Shown one piece after another: positions 41,979 to 50,080 of a DNA stretch of 62,377 nt (the stretch's first letter is position 1; each line of letters opens with the position of its first letter). The translations under genes were made by a program, and so were the position numbers. This DNA is from Erythrobacter sp. UBA1916 (GTDB lineage Bacteria > Pseudomonadota > Alphaproteobacteria > Sphingomonadales > Sphingomonadaceae). The notes under the pieces are model-generated. The model saw nothing but the letters and a program-made list of their open reading frames with translations. It ran no database searches and had not been told where the DNA came from. The stretch covers positions 1 to 62,377 of the forward strand of contig DDFY01000022.1 in assembly GCA_002337385.1 (NCBI GenBank). The letters are read 5' to 3'.

Positions 41979-42689
41979 CTAACGGACATAGCTCGCGCCA
42001 TTGGCGTCGATCACCGCGCCGGTCATGCTGGCAGGCGCATCGAGCGCGCAGAACGTGGCGATGGCGGCGATCTCCTCCGGTTCAGCCACCCGGCCCAGGG
42101 GAATGTCGGCGAGCAGGGCAGGGCCGCCCCGGCTTTCCAGATAGTCACCGGCCATACTCGTGTCGGTAAAGCCGGGCGCGACGGCAAAGCTCAGGATACC
42201 CTCGCTCGCATAGGCGCGGGCGATGGTTTTGTGCATGGCCAGCATCCCGCCCTTGGCGGCGGCATAGTGCCAGTGCGCAGGCGAATCGCCCCGGTGCCCG
42301 GCGCGGCTCGCGATGTGGACAATCCGGCCCGCGCGCCCGGTTTCCTGCCAGTGCAGCACCGCGAACCGACTCAGCTGCGCGGCGGCGGTGAGGTTGATGC
42401 GCAGGGTATCCTCCCACGCGTCCATCCAGCCGATGTCGCTATCGGAAATCGGACTGGGCGCGAACAGCCCCGCATTGTTGATCAGCACGTCGATCTGCCC
42501 ATCATGGGCGGCGAGCGCTTCCTGCCACAGCATCTGCGGGGCGAGCGGATCGCGGAAGTCAGCGCCAATGGTGGCCGAATCGGTGCTGCGGCTGGCGTGG
42601 CCGACGACGCGGGCGCCGCGTTCGGCAAGGCTCTGGGCGAGGGCGCGGCCAATGCCTCTGCTGCTGCCGGTAACAAGAACGTTGGTCAT
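41979..42689 (-). CDS. Short-chain dehydrogenase/reductase
   Basis: A 236-residue classical SDR. Cofactor motif VTGSSRGIGRAL is at the N-terminus, NNAG is in VLINNAGLFAP, and the catalytic YxxxK is in HWHYAAAKGGMLAM. The C-terminal GAVIDANGASYVR is also typical. There is an alternative start three codons earlier (42698). The substrate is unknown. It is divergent from sdhC. Confidence 0.88.
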   Translation of the reverse strand: MTNVLVTGSSRGIGRALAQSLAERGARVVGHASRSTDSATIGADFRDPLAPQMLWQEALAAHDGQIDVLINNAGLFAPSPISDSDIGWMDAWEDTLRINLTAAAQLSRFAVLHWQETGRAGRIVHIASRAGHRGDSPAHWHYAAAKGGMLAMHKTIARAYASEGILSFAVAPGFTDTSMAGDYLESRGGPALLADIPLGRVAEPEEIAAIATFCALDAPASMTGAVIDANGASYVR

Positions 42690-42811
42690 GCCCCGCAACC
42701 TATACCGGCTCGTGCCTGCGCGATAGGCTCACTCTTGTTGGCCAGCGCGCTTGTGTCCTTGGCGTGAGACGCTAGATGGGGGGCATCGCAACGCACCATA
42801 CGGGACAGATT

Positions 42812-43192
42812 ATGGCCAACCGCCCGCTATCGCCGCACCTGCAAATCTGGAAATGGGGCCCGCATATGCTGGTCTCGATCCTTCACCGTGTCTCCGGCGA
42901 CGGGATGGCCATCGTTGGCCTTGCCGTACTGCTGTGGTGGCTCGGCGCGCTCGCCAGCGGGCCGCAGGCTTACGAAACCTTCCATTGGGTGATGACCACG
43001 CCGATCGGCTACATCGTGCTGATCGGTCTCACCTGGGCCTTCTTCACCCACATGTGTTCGGGCCTGAGGCACTTCGTGCTCGACACCGGCGCGGGCTACG
43101 AGCTGGACGCCAACCGCATCTGGTCGATGGTCTCGGTCGCCGGCGGCGTGGTGCTTACGGCGGCCTTCTGGGCCGCGATCTTCCTGCTTTGA
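42812..43192 (+). CDS. sdhC: Succinate dehydrogenase cytochrome b556 subunit
   Basis: Membrane anchor of complex II; with SdhD it binds heme b and ubiquinone. The 126-residue product has RPLSPHLQIWKWGPHMLVSI then LHRVSGDGMA, the SdhC signature, three membrane helices, and HMCSGLRHFVLDTGAG with the likely heme-ligand His. The upstream frame extends 12 codons to 42776, but RPLSPHLQIW starts family members normally. sdhD follows 12 bases after the stop. Confidence 0.95.
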   Translation: MANRPLSPHLQIWKWGPHMLVSILHRVSGDGMAIVGLAVLLWWLGALASGPQAYETFHWVMTTPIGYIVLIGLTWAFFTHMCSGLRHFVLDTGAGYELDANRIWSMVSVAGGVVLTAAFWAAIFLL

Positions 43193-43204
43193 GGGGCATT
43201 CTCA

Positions 43205-43606
43205 ATGGGTAACGGAACTTCCATCGGCCGCGTGCGGGGCCTCGGCTCTGCCCACACCGGCGCGCATCACTGGCTGTTGCAGCGCTTCACCGCGGTCGGC
43301 AACCTCATCACGCTGATCTTCCTCGGCGTTTCGCTGCTGACGCTCCCTGACATGAGCTATGCCACCGTATCGGGCTGGATCGGGGCGCCGATCCCGGCGG
43401 TGATGATGGCGCTGCTGGTGCTCACCACTTTCTGGCATGCCCGCATCGGCCTGCAGGTCCTGATCGAGGACTATGTCCACGACAGCGGCAGCCGCTTCGG
43501 CGTCATGCTGGCGCTGAACCTCGCCTGGATTGGCGGCACCGTGTTCGGCCTGTTCTGTATTGCGCGTCTCGCGCTTGTTCCCGTTGCCACTGGAGGAGCC
43601 GCGTAA
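43205..43606 (+). CDS. sdhD: Succinate dehydrogenase hydrophobic membrane anchor subunit
   Basis: The 133-residue product has three membrane helices and the SdhD pattern: GSAHTGAHHWLLQRFTAVGN at the N-terminus, then FWHARIGLQVLIEDYVHDSG with the heme-ligand His and the quinone-site Asp-Tyr. The stop overlaps the sdhA ATG by one base (TAATG at 43604-43608). Confidence 0.95.
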   Translation: MGNGTSIGRVRGLGSAHTGAHHWLLQRFTAVGNLITLIFLGVSLLTLPDMSYATVSGWIGAPIPAVMMALLVLTTFWHARIGLQVLIEDYVHDSGSRFGVMLALNLAWIGGTVFGLFCIARLALVPVATGGAA

Positions 43607-45438
43607 TGGCCCGCAGCGAAACTTTCGAAATCGGCGGCAAGGCCTATCCGATCATTGACCACCAGTACGATGTCGTGGTTGTCGGCGCGGGCGGCTCTGG
43701 CCTGCGCGCCACGATGGGCGCCGCTGAGGCGGGCCTGAAGACGGCGAACATCTCCAAGGTTTTCCCCACCCGCTCGCACACCGTGGCAGCGCAGGGCGGC
43801 ATCGCCGCTTCGCTGGGCAACAACACGCCTGACCACTGGCAGTGGCACATGTACGACACCGTGAAGGGGTCGGACTGGCTGGGCGATCAGGACGCGATCG
43901 AATATCTCGCCCGCGAAGCCCCGCAGGCGGTTTACGAGCTGGAGCACGCCGGCGTGCCCTTCAGCCGCAACGAAGACGGCACGATCTATCAGCGCCCGTT
44001 CGGCGGCCACATGCAGAACATGGGCGACGGCCCGCCGGTGCAGCGCACCTGCGCCGCGGCTGACCGCACCGGGCATGCCATGCTGCACGCGCTCTATCAG
44101 CAGAGCCTGAAGTACGCCGCTGACTTCTTCATCGAATACTTTGCGATCGACCTCATCATGAAGGACGGCGCCTGCGTTGGCGTGATCGCGATGTGCCTCG
44201 ACGATGGCTCGATCCACCGCTTCCGCGCCCACGGCGTGGTGCTGGCGACGGGCGGCTATGGCCGCTGCTACTTCACCGCCACTTCGGCCCACACCTGCAC
44301 CGGCGACGGCGGCGGCATGGTGCTGCGCGCTGGCCTGCCCTTGCAGGACATGGAATTCGTGCAGTTCCACCCGACCGGCATCTACGGCGCGGGCGTGCTT
44401 ATCACCGAGGGTGCGCGCGGCGAGGGCGGCTATCTCACCAACTCCGAGGGCGAGCGCTTCATGGAGCGCTATGCTCCCTCGGCGAAGGATCTGGCCAGCC
44501 GTGACGTGGTGAGCCGCTCGATGGCGCTGGAAATGCGCGAGGGACGCGGCGTCGGCCCCAACGGCGACCACATTTACCTTCACCTCGACCATATCCCGGC
44601 CGAAACGCTGGCGCAGCGTCTGCCCGGCATCACCGAGAGCGGCAAGATCTTCGCCGGTGTCGACCTGACCCGCCAGCCGCTGCCGGTGACGCCGACCGTG
44701 CACTACAACATGGGCGGCATCCCCTGTAACTATCACGGCGAGGTTGTGACCATCGGTGCTGACGGCAATCCCGATCAGGTCGTCCCCGGCCTGTTCGCGG
44801 TCGGCGAGGCCGCTTGCGTGTCGGTCCACGGTGCGAACCGTCTTGGTTCGAACTCGCTGATCGACCTCGTGGTGTTCGGCCGCGCGACCGGCTTCCGTCT
44901 CAAGGAGACGATCAAGCCCGGCACCCCGCACGAGGAAATCTCGGGCGAGGGCACCGAATTCGCGCTGACCCGCCTCGATCACTTCCGCAACGCCAATGGC
45001 GGTTCCTCGACCGCCGAGGTGCGCAAGGACATGCAGCAGACGATGCAGAAGCACGCTGCCGTGTTCCGCGATAGTGCGCTGATGGCCGAGGGTGTGAAGC
45101 ACCTCACCGAGACCAACAAGCGGATGCAGGACATCAAGGTGTCCGACCGCTCGCTGATCTGGAACTCGGACCTGATCGAGACGCTCGAACTCGACAACCT
45201 GATGGCGCAGGCCGTGGTGACGATGAACTCGGCGGAAAACCGCAAGGAAAGCCGCGGCGCCCACGCGCACGAGGACTTCCCCAACCGCGACGACAACGAG
45301 TGGATGAAGCACACCGCCGTCTGGTTCGAAGGCTGGGGCGGCAACGGCGGCAAGGTGCGGATCGATTACCGCCCGGTGCACGAATATACGCTCACCGACG
45401 ATATCGAGTACATCAAGCCGAAGGCGCGCGTGTACTAA
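43606..45438 (+). CDS. sdhA: Succinate dehydrogenase flavoprotein subunit
   Basis: SdhA oxidises succinate to fumarate in the TCA cycle through covalent FAD. The 610-residue protein has VVVVGAGGSGLRATMGAAEA, the FAD-attachment histidine in TRSHTVAAQGGIAAS, the active-site stretch QFHPTGIYGAGVLITEGARG and the C-terminal RKESRGAHAHEDFPNRDD. Length is normal. It is the last sdh gene here: the expected sdhB does not follow, and an M20 peptidase gene does. Confidence 0.98.
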   Translation: MARSETFEIGGKAYPIIDHQYDVVVVGAGGSGLRATMGAAEAGLKTANISKVFPTRSHTVAAQGGIAASLGNNTPDHWQWHMYDTVKGSDWLGDQDAIEYLAREAPQAVYELEHAGVPFSRNEDGTIYQRPFGGHMQNMGDGPPVQRTCAAADRTGHAMLHALYQQSLKYAADFFIEYFAIDLIMKDGACVGVIAMCLDDGSIHRFRAHGVVLATGGYGRCYFTATSAHTCTGDGGGMVLRAGLPLQDMEFVQFHPTGIYGAGVLITEGARGEGGYLTNSEGERFMERYAPSAKDLASRDVVSRSMALEMREGRGVGPNGDHIYLHLDHIPAETLAQRLPGITESGKIFAGVDLTRQPLPVTPTVHYNMGGIPCNYHGEVVTIGADGNPDQVVPGLFAVGEAACVSVHGANRLGSNSLIDLVVFGRATGFRLKETIKPGTPHEEISGEGTEFALTRLDHFRNANGGSSTAEVRKDMQQTMQKHAAVFRDSALMAEGVKHLTETNKRMQDIKVSDRSLIWNSDLIETLELDNLMAQAVVTMNSAENRKESRGAHAHEDFPNRDDNEWMKHTAVWFEGWGGNGGKVRIDYRPVHEYTLTDDIEYIKPKARVY

Positions 45439-45464
45439 GCCGCGAGCACCATTCGTGACTGCTT

Positions 45465-45503
45465 GACATGGGGCGGTGTTGCAATGCAGCATCGCCCCAT
45501 GTC
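45465..45503 (+). other. 18-bp hairpin after sdhA covering the next gene's start
   Basis: Left arm 45465-45482 pairs with 45486-45503 around a 3-base loop (AAT): 16 Watson-Crick pairs and two G-U pairs. The outer 11 bp (GACATGGGGCG with CGCCCCATGTC) are perfect. No U-tract follows, so it is not a classic terminator. The ATG at 45484 straddles the loop and right arm, and the ATG at 45499 lies in the right arm, so both possible starts of the peptidase gene are buried. Confidence 0.8.
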
Positions 45504-46824
45504 GCATTCGCTCCCCCGCCGCTTCACAGCCGCTCTCGCCGGAGCCGCCGCGCTCGCCTTGGCCGCTCCTGCCGCCGCGCAGCTGTCGCCGCAGGAAGAG
45601 GCTATCGTCACCGCGGTCGACAGCGGGCAGGACGATATCATCGCCTTCCACAAGGCCATCGTCGAGATCAACTCGGGCACCCACAATGCGCCGGGCGTGC
45701 GCGCCGTGGCAGATGTGGTCATTCCCGAGCTGGAAGCGCTGGGCTTTGATGTCGAGTGGATTGACCAGTCGGCACAAGGGCGCGCAGGCCATGTCTTTGC
45801 GCGCCATGCCGGGGCGGAGGGCACCACCCGGATGCTGCTGATCGGCCACCTCGACACCGTGTTCGAACCCAGCGCGCCGTTTCAGGACTACACCCGCGAG
45901 GGCGACCGCGTCACCGGCCCCGGCGCCGAGGACGACAAGGGCGGGGTCGCGATCATGCTTGCCGCGCTCAGGGCCATGTATCAGGCCGGCACGCTGCAGG
46001 GCGCAAACATCATCGTCGCGCTGACGGGCGATGAGGAGGCGGTCGGCTCGCCGCGCGAGGAGGCCCGCGCCGACCTGCTTGCCGCCGCGATGGAAAGCGA
46101 CGTGGCGCTCGATTTCGAGGGGCTTGCGCAGGTCGACGGCAAGGACATGGGCTCGATTGCGCGCCGCTCGTCGAACTCGTGGCAGGTCGAGACCACCGGC
46201 AACGAGGGCCACTCCTCGCGCATCTTTTCGGACGGCGTAGGCTACGGCGCGATCTATGAGCTGGTCCGCATCCTCAATGCCTTCCGCGAGGAGCTACCCG
46301 AGGAAGACCTGACCTACAATGTCGGCATCATCGCCGGTGGCAGCGAGGCCTCGCTGAGCGATGACCGGCTTTCGGCCAAGGCCTATGGCAAGGGCAACAT
46401 CATCCCGCCGGTGGCCGTGGCGCGGGGCGACTTCCGCACGATCTCGCCCGAGCAGACCGACCGGGTGGTGGCGAAAATGGAAGCCATCGTGGCGCAGAAC
46501 AACCTGCCCGGCACCACGGCTACCCTAGAGGTCTCGCGCGGCTACCCGCCGATGGCGCCGACCGAGGGCAATGCCGCGTTGCTTGACCGGCTCAACGCGA
46601 TCAACACCGACCTTGGTCTGGAGACCATGGCCGTGCTGCCGCCGATCATGCGCGGGGCGGGCGACATCAACTTCGTCGCGCCCTATGTCGACGGGCTGGT
46701 CGGCTTCGGCGCAGCGGGCGGCAATGGCCATGCGCCGGGCGAGTGGGCCGACCTGTCAAGCTTCCCGCGCCAGGCCAAGCGCGCGGCGATCCTGATGACA
46801 CGGCTCGCACAGGAGCGGCCTTAA
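45499..46824 (+). CDS. M20 family metallopeptidase, exported
   Basis: A 441-residue zinc amidohydrolase/peptidase with a signal peptide (about residues 1-28, APAAAQ). Metal ligands and catalytic residues follow the M20 plan: LLIGHLDTVFE, GPGAEDDKGGV with the bridging Asp, GDEEAVGS with the general-base and metal Glu, ALDFEG, and the final His in GNGHAPGEW. The closest relatives are probably the exported glutamate-carboxypeptidase-like M20 enzymes. Starts at 45484 or 45499 are possible; both lie in the hairpin described at 45465-45503, and no ribosome binding site is clear. The substrate is unknown. Confidence 0.9.
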   Translation: MSHSLPRRFTAALAGAAALALAAPAAAQLSPQEEAIVTAVDSGQDDIIAFHKAIVEINSGTHNAPGVRAVADVVIPELEALGFDVEWIDQSAQGRAGHVFARHAGAEGTTRMLLIGHLDTVFEPSAPFQDYTREGDRVTGPGAEDDKGGVAIMLAALRAMYQAGTLQGANIIVALTGDEEAVGSPREEARADLLAAAMESDVALDFEGLAQVDGKDMGSIARRSSNSWQVETTGNEGHSSRIFSDGVGYGAIYELVRILNAFREELPEEDLTYNVGIIAGGSEASLSDDRLSAKAYGKGNIIPPVAVARGDFRTISPEQTDRVVAKMEAIVAQNNLPGTTATLEVSRGYPPMAPTEGNAALLDRLNAINTDLGLETMAVLPPIMRGAGDINFVAPYVDGLVGFGAAGGNGHAPGEWADLSSFPRQAKRAAILMTRLAQERP

Positions 46825-46882
46825 GCGCCGTCGGAAAGTGCCGGTTCAGATAGGCGCTTGATAGCTGAACGCTAACTGCGCC

Positions 46883-47848
46883 TCAGGATCGAGACCGCAA
46901 CTTTGCGAAGATGTTGAGCTTCGAGGGTCGTTTAGGGGCGCGAACGGTCTCACCCAGGTATGTGTTCGGCTTTGGTGATTGATCGGCTATCGAGACAAGC
47001 TCACGAAGCGCCAGCCGCCCTAGCGTTTCATCCGAAAAGGCGGGGGTGTAGTAGATGCAGTCGTCGAAGAAGTAATGCGTCACCTGCGACCAGCGCGTAA
47101 GCGTATTATCAATCTGCCGGCTGCCGCCGTGCAAGAGGTTGGCGCACCATATCAGGGCCTGTCCCTTGCGCGCCAGAAAAGTCTCTTCGACTTTCCCGTG
47201 AGTGTTGCACAAGGCCTGCCATGCATCGGCATAAGGGTCTTGGGCCGAGTTCAAATCACTTCCGTAGCCGCGCCGACCGATGAGCCCATTCGTCATAATC
47301 GGCCAACGATGCGATCCCCGCACATAAAACAGCGGCCCTGATTCGGCGACGATATCCTCCATCGCAAGCCACACACCGCACATGAAGCGTTCGGGAAGGC
47401 TGGAGAAATGTACCGAGTCAGAGTGTGCGGCCTGCTGCGTTCCCACGGGAAAGTTCAGCGTCTGAAAAGGAAAGGCACGGCGGCCATACAGCCGGGACAA
47501 CAGATCGAGGATGGCCGGATTGGAGGCAATCGCATGGACATCTTCATCCGTCTTCCATGCATCCTGGATGCGCCGCTCGCCCTTCGTCTTGTCTGCCTTG
47601 GGATCGTCGAACGGGATGCCGAAGCCCGGACCGAGATTGCGCTTGATCCGCTCGATCCTCGCGTCGATCTCGGGATCGGGAAAGTCGATAACGCCAAAGC
47701 CGTCTGCATTCAGATCGCGGGCGAGTGCCTGTTCCTGTTCCGTGAAGCCGGAAAGATCCTCGCTTTCGAATATCGGAGATTCGATCAGGGGCACACCGGG
47801 GAAGAGCGTAGAGGATCTTGTATCGGGAAATGCGATTGGTTCTGACAC
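46883..47848 (-). CDS. Phytanoyl-CoA dioxygenase (PhyH)-like protein
   Basis: A 321-residue Fe(II)/2-oxoglutarate-dependent oxygenase-like protein. The metal triad is H142-x-D144 (QQAAHSDSVHF) with the distal H240 (NLLHGGS), and R252 is a candidate for 2-oxoglutarate binding. The start is GTG at 47848; there is no earlier ATG in frame with homology. The codon use is less GC-rich than the neighbours (two hand-counted 60-base lines are 58% each), which may mean recent transfer. The substrate is unknown. Confidence 0.8.
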   Translation of the reverse strand: MSEPIAFPDTRSSTLFPGVPLIESPIFESEDLSGFTEQEQALARDLNADGFGVIDFPDPEIDARIERIKRNLGPGFGIPFDDPKADKTKGERRIQDAWKTDEDVHAIASNPAILDLLSRLYGRRAFPFQTLNFPVGTQQAAHSDSVHFSSLPERFMCGVWLAMEDIVAESGPLFYVRGSHRWPIMTNGLIGRRGYGSDLNSAQDPYADAWQALCNTHGKVEETFLARKGQALIWCANLLHGGSRQIDNTLTRWSQVTHYFFDDCIYYTPAFSDETLGRLALRELVSIADQSPKPNTYLGETVRAPKRPSKLNIFAKLRSRS

Positions 47849-48048
47849 TTGGTTACCTTAGTCTCGTTCACAAGATGCGGGTACGTGCGCCCGCGCTACT
47901 TCCGAACCTGTTTCTGAAGGATTTGCAGCAGTTTCTTCAGGGTATCGTAGAGCATTTCGTTACGTTGTCGCCGACCCGACATCAAGCGTTTGGAAATCGT
48001 AGCCGGGGACATCGCAGGGATGCCAGCTTTGGGGCGCTGCCATGCAGC

Positions 48049-48708
48049 CTACTCCTCACCCTCCGCCCGATGCGCCGATGTCACCGCCACCGGTTCGGCT
48101 AGCAGCTGACCCTTCATCCAGCCTTCGCCTTTCTCCGGGTCGCGCGGGGAGTTGAAGATCGCTTCCACCACATCCATCCCATCGGTGACATAGCCGAACA
48201 CGGCATAGCCATGTTGCCACACCGGATCGTCGGCGTTGGGCTTGGCGTCGAGGCCGGTCTGGTCGCCCAGCATGATCGAGAAATCACCATTGGCCGTGCC
48301 CGGCTCGTTCATCGCCATCGATAGCGCGCCGCGCGTGTGGGTGAGGCCAGTGAGCGTGGTCGGCTCGTGCACGATGCCGGGCAGGATGCGCTCCGGGTCC
48401 CACTGGGTGCCGCCCTGGATCAGTCCGTTGGGTTGCTCGCCCCAGTTGGTCGGCATCGAGCGATAGAACACGATCCCGTCGAACCGGCCTTCGTCAACAT
48501 AGCGCAGGAAGTTGGCGGCGGTGATCGGCGCGCGCTCGGTCTCCAGCGCCACGGTGATCGGGCCGAGCGCCGTTTCGAGCACCACGTCGACCGTTTCGTA
48601 TACGGGCGCGCCATCTTCGAGCGGCGGCAGTTCGGCATATTCCGGAGCCTGCGCAAAGGCGGGCGTGGCGAGTGACAGGGCGACGAGCAGCGCGAATCGG
48701 TTAACCAT
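48049..48708 (-). CDS. Exported cyclophilin-type peptidyl-prolyl isomerase
   Basis: A 219-residue cyclophilin with a signal peptide (residues 1-20, LATPAFAQ), so it works in the periplasm. Core segments: VVLETALGPITVALETERAP, FDGIVFYRSMP (the catalytic Arg site), GALSMAMNEPGTANGDFSIM (usual SMAxxxPxxxxSQFFI region, here degenerate at NGDFSIM) and YAVFGYVTDGMDVVEAI. The open frame is longer upstream, but the ATG at 48708 begins the signal peptide. Divergent from the P450 gene. Confidence 0.88.
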   Translation of the reverse strand: MVNRFALLVALSLATPAFAQAPEYAELPPLEDGAPVYETVDVVLETALGPITVALETERAPITAANFLRYVDEGRFDGIVFYRSMPTNWGEQPNGLIQGGTQWDPERILPGIVHEPTTLTGLTHTRGALSMAMNEPGTANGDFSIMLGDQTGLDAKPNADDPVWQHGYAVFGYVTDGMDVVEAIFNSPRDPEKGEGWMKGQLLAEPVAVTSAHRAEGEE

Positions 48709-48832
48709 GGTGAACGGTGTGCCAGCTTTTCGCCGTGCATGGCAAAATTTGCACTCTAATTGAGCAGGATCAATGGTATAGACGGAACGAGAGGCCATGC
48801 ATCTGGCCTTTGGAGGCTGCGAGAGGCTCAAA

Positions 48833-50023
48833 ATGAGCACCGAAACCCTGGTACACAAAGCGTTCCGCTTTGACCCTTATTCACCGGCGAACGACGCCGA
48901 TCCGTTCCCCGCCTATGCCCGTCTGCGCGAGGAATTCCCGCTGTTCTGGTGTGAAGAGGCGGGCATGTGGGTGCTCTCGCGCTATCACGATATCCTTGCC
49001 GCCCTGCAGGATTGGCGCACCTATTCCTCGGCTCAGGGCAACCTTGTCGACGAGCTTCCCGGCCGCGCCGGGGCCACGCTCGGCTCGACCGATCCGCCCC
49101 GGCATGACCGGCTGCGTGCGCTGATCCAGAAGGCTATGCTCAAAAGCGCGCTCGAACACACGATTGAGCCGCTGCGGCTGGCCGCTCGCGGGCACATCGA
49201 GCGCCTGCGCGGGCAGGGCCGGTTCGACTTCGTGGCCGACTTTTCCTCGCCGCTGACCATCGACCTGATCTTCGCCCTGTTCGACCTGCCGCCGAACGGT
49301 CGGCAGACGGTGCGCGACAAGGCGGTGCTAATGACCCAGACCGACCCCGAGCTGCGCACCAAGAACGCCGATCAGCTCGCCGCCTACCGCTGGATGACCC
49401 ACTATGCGCAAGGGCTGGCGGAAGAGCGCAAGCGCAATCCGGGCGACGATCTGCTGTCAAACTTCATCACCGCCGAGATCGATGGCGAGAGCCTGCGCGA
49501 TGAGGAGGTGCAGCTCACTGTCACCACGCTGATCATGGCCGGGATCGAGAGCCTCTCGGGCTTCCTCACCATGTTCGGCTACAACCTGGCGACGATGCCC
49601 GATATGCGCCGCGCGCTGGTGGCCGATCCGGCGCGCATCCCCGATGCGATCGAGGAGAGCCTGCGCTTCAACACCTCGGCGCAGCGGTTCCGCCGCTGTG
49701 TGCAGGTGGAGACCGAGCTGCACGGCAAGGTGATGCGACCGGGCGACTTCGTGATGCTGTGTTACGGCTCGGCCAACCGCGATCCGCGCAAGTTCGACGA
49801 TGCCGACAGCTACCGGCTGGAGCGCCGTCCCAAAGGCCACCTTGGCTTTGGCGGCGGGGTGCACTCGTGCCTTGGCGCGAACCTAGCGCGGCTCGCCTGC
49901 AAGGTGGCGGCGGAAGAATTGCTCGCCGCCGTGCCGGATTTTGCCGTGGCGCCGGGGCCGATCAGCTGGTTGCCGAGCTCGAACTTCCGCAGCCCGCAGG
50001 CGCTGTACCTCGATATCGGCTAG
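48833..50023 (+). CDS. Cytochrome P450
   Basis: A soluble 396-residue P450. The heme site FGGGVHSCLGANLARLACKV carries the Cys ligand, ExxR is in EESLRF, and the I-helix oxygen site reads AGIES where AGxxT is usual (Ser for Thr). The C-helix HDRLR is present. The ATG at 48833 gives a normal N-terminus; the frame extends 12 codons further upstream. Redox partners are not adjacent. The family number and substrate cannot be set by reading. Confidence 0.93.
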   Translation: MSTETLVHKAFRFDPYSPANDADPFPAYARLREEFPLFWCEEAGMWVLSRYHDILAALQDWRTYSSAQGNLVDELPGRAGATLGSTDPPRHDRLRALIQKAMLKSALEHTIEPLRLAARGHIERLRGQGRFDFVADFSSPLTIDLIFALFDLPPNGRQTVRDKAVLMTQTDPELRTKNADQLAAYRWMTHYAQGLAEERKRNPGDDLLSNFITAEIDGESLRDEEVQLTVTTLIMAGIESLSGFLTMFGYNLATMPDMRRALVADPARIPDAIEESLRFNTSAQRFRRCVQVETELHGKVMRPGDFVMLCYGSANRDPRKFDDADSYRLERRPKGHLGFGGGVHSCLGANLARLACKVAAEELLAAVPDFAVAPGPISWLPSSNFRSPQALYLDIG

Positions 50024-50080
50024 GGCCCAGGCGATGAGGGCACGATTGGGCAGGAAGCAGACGTGGGCCTTGTCGCTTCG

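Noticed and set aside
43471..46212. A 913-codon open frame on the minus strand opposite sdhA and the M20 peptidase gene
   Set aside because: It is the shadow of two clear genes on the plus strand; high GC leaves antisense frames open. Its composition (His, Arg, Ala, Val rich) and lack of any motif are typical of such shadows.
47818..48102. A 94-codon plus-strand frame between the PhyH-like and cyclophilin genes
   Set aside because: It overlaps the PhyH-like start and the cyclophilin end, has no ribosome binding site and an unremarkable composition.
48739..48754. A sigma-54-like promoter (TGGCAAAATTTGCAC) between the cyclophilin and P450 genes
   Set aside because: The GG and GC elements are 10 bases apart instead of the required 12, so it does not fit a -24/-12 promoter.
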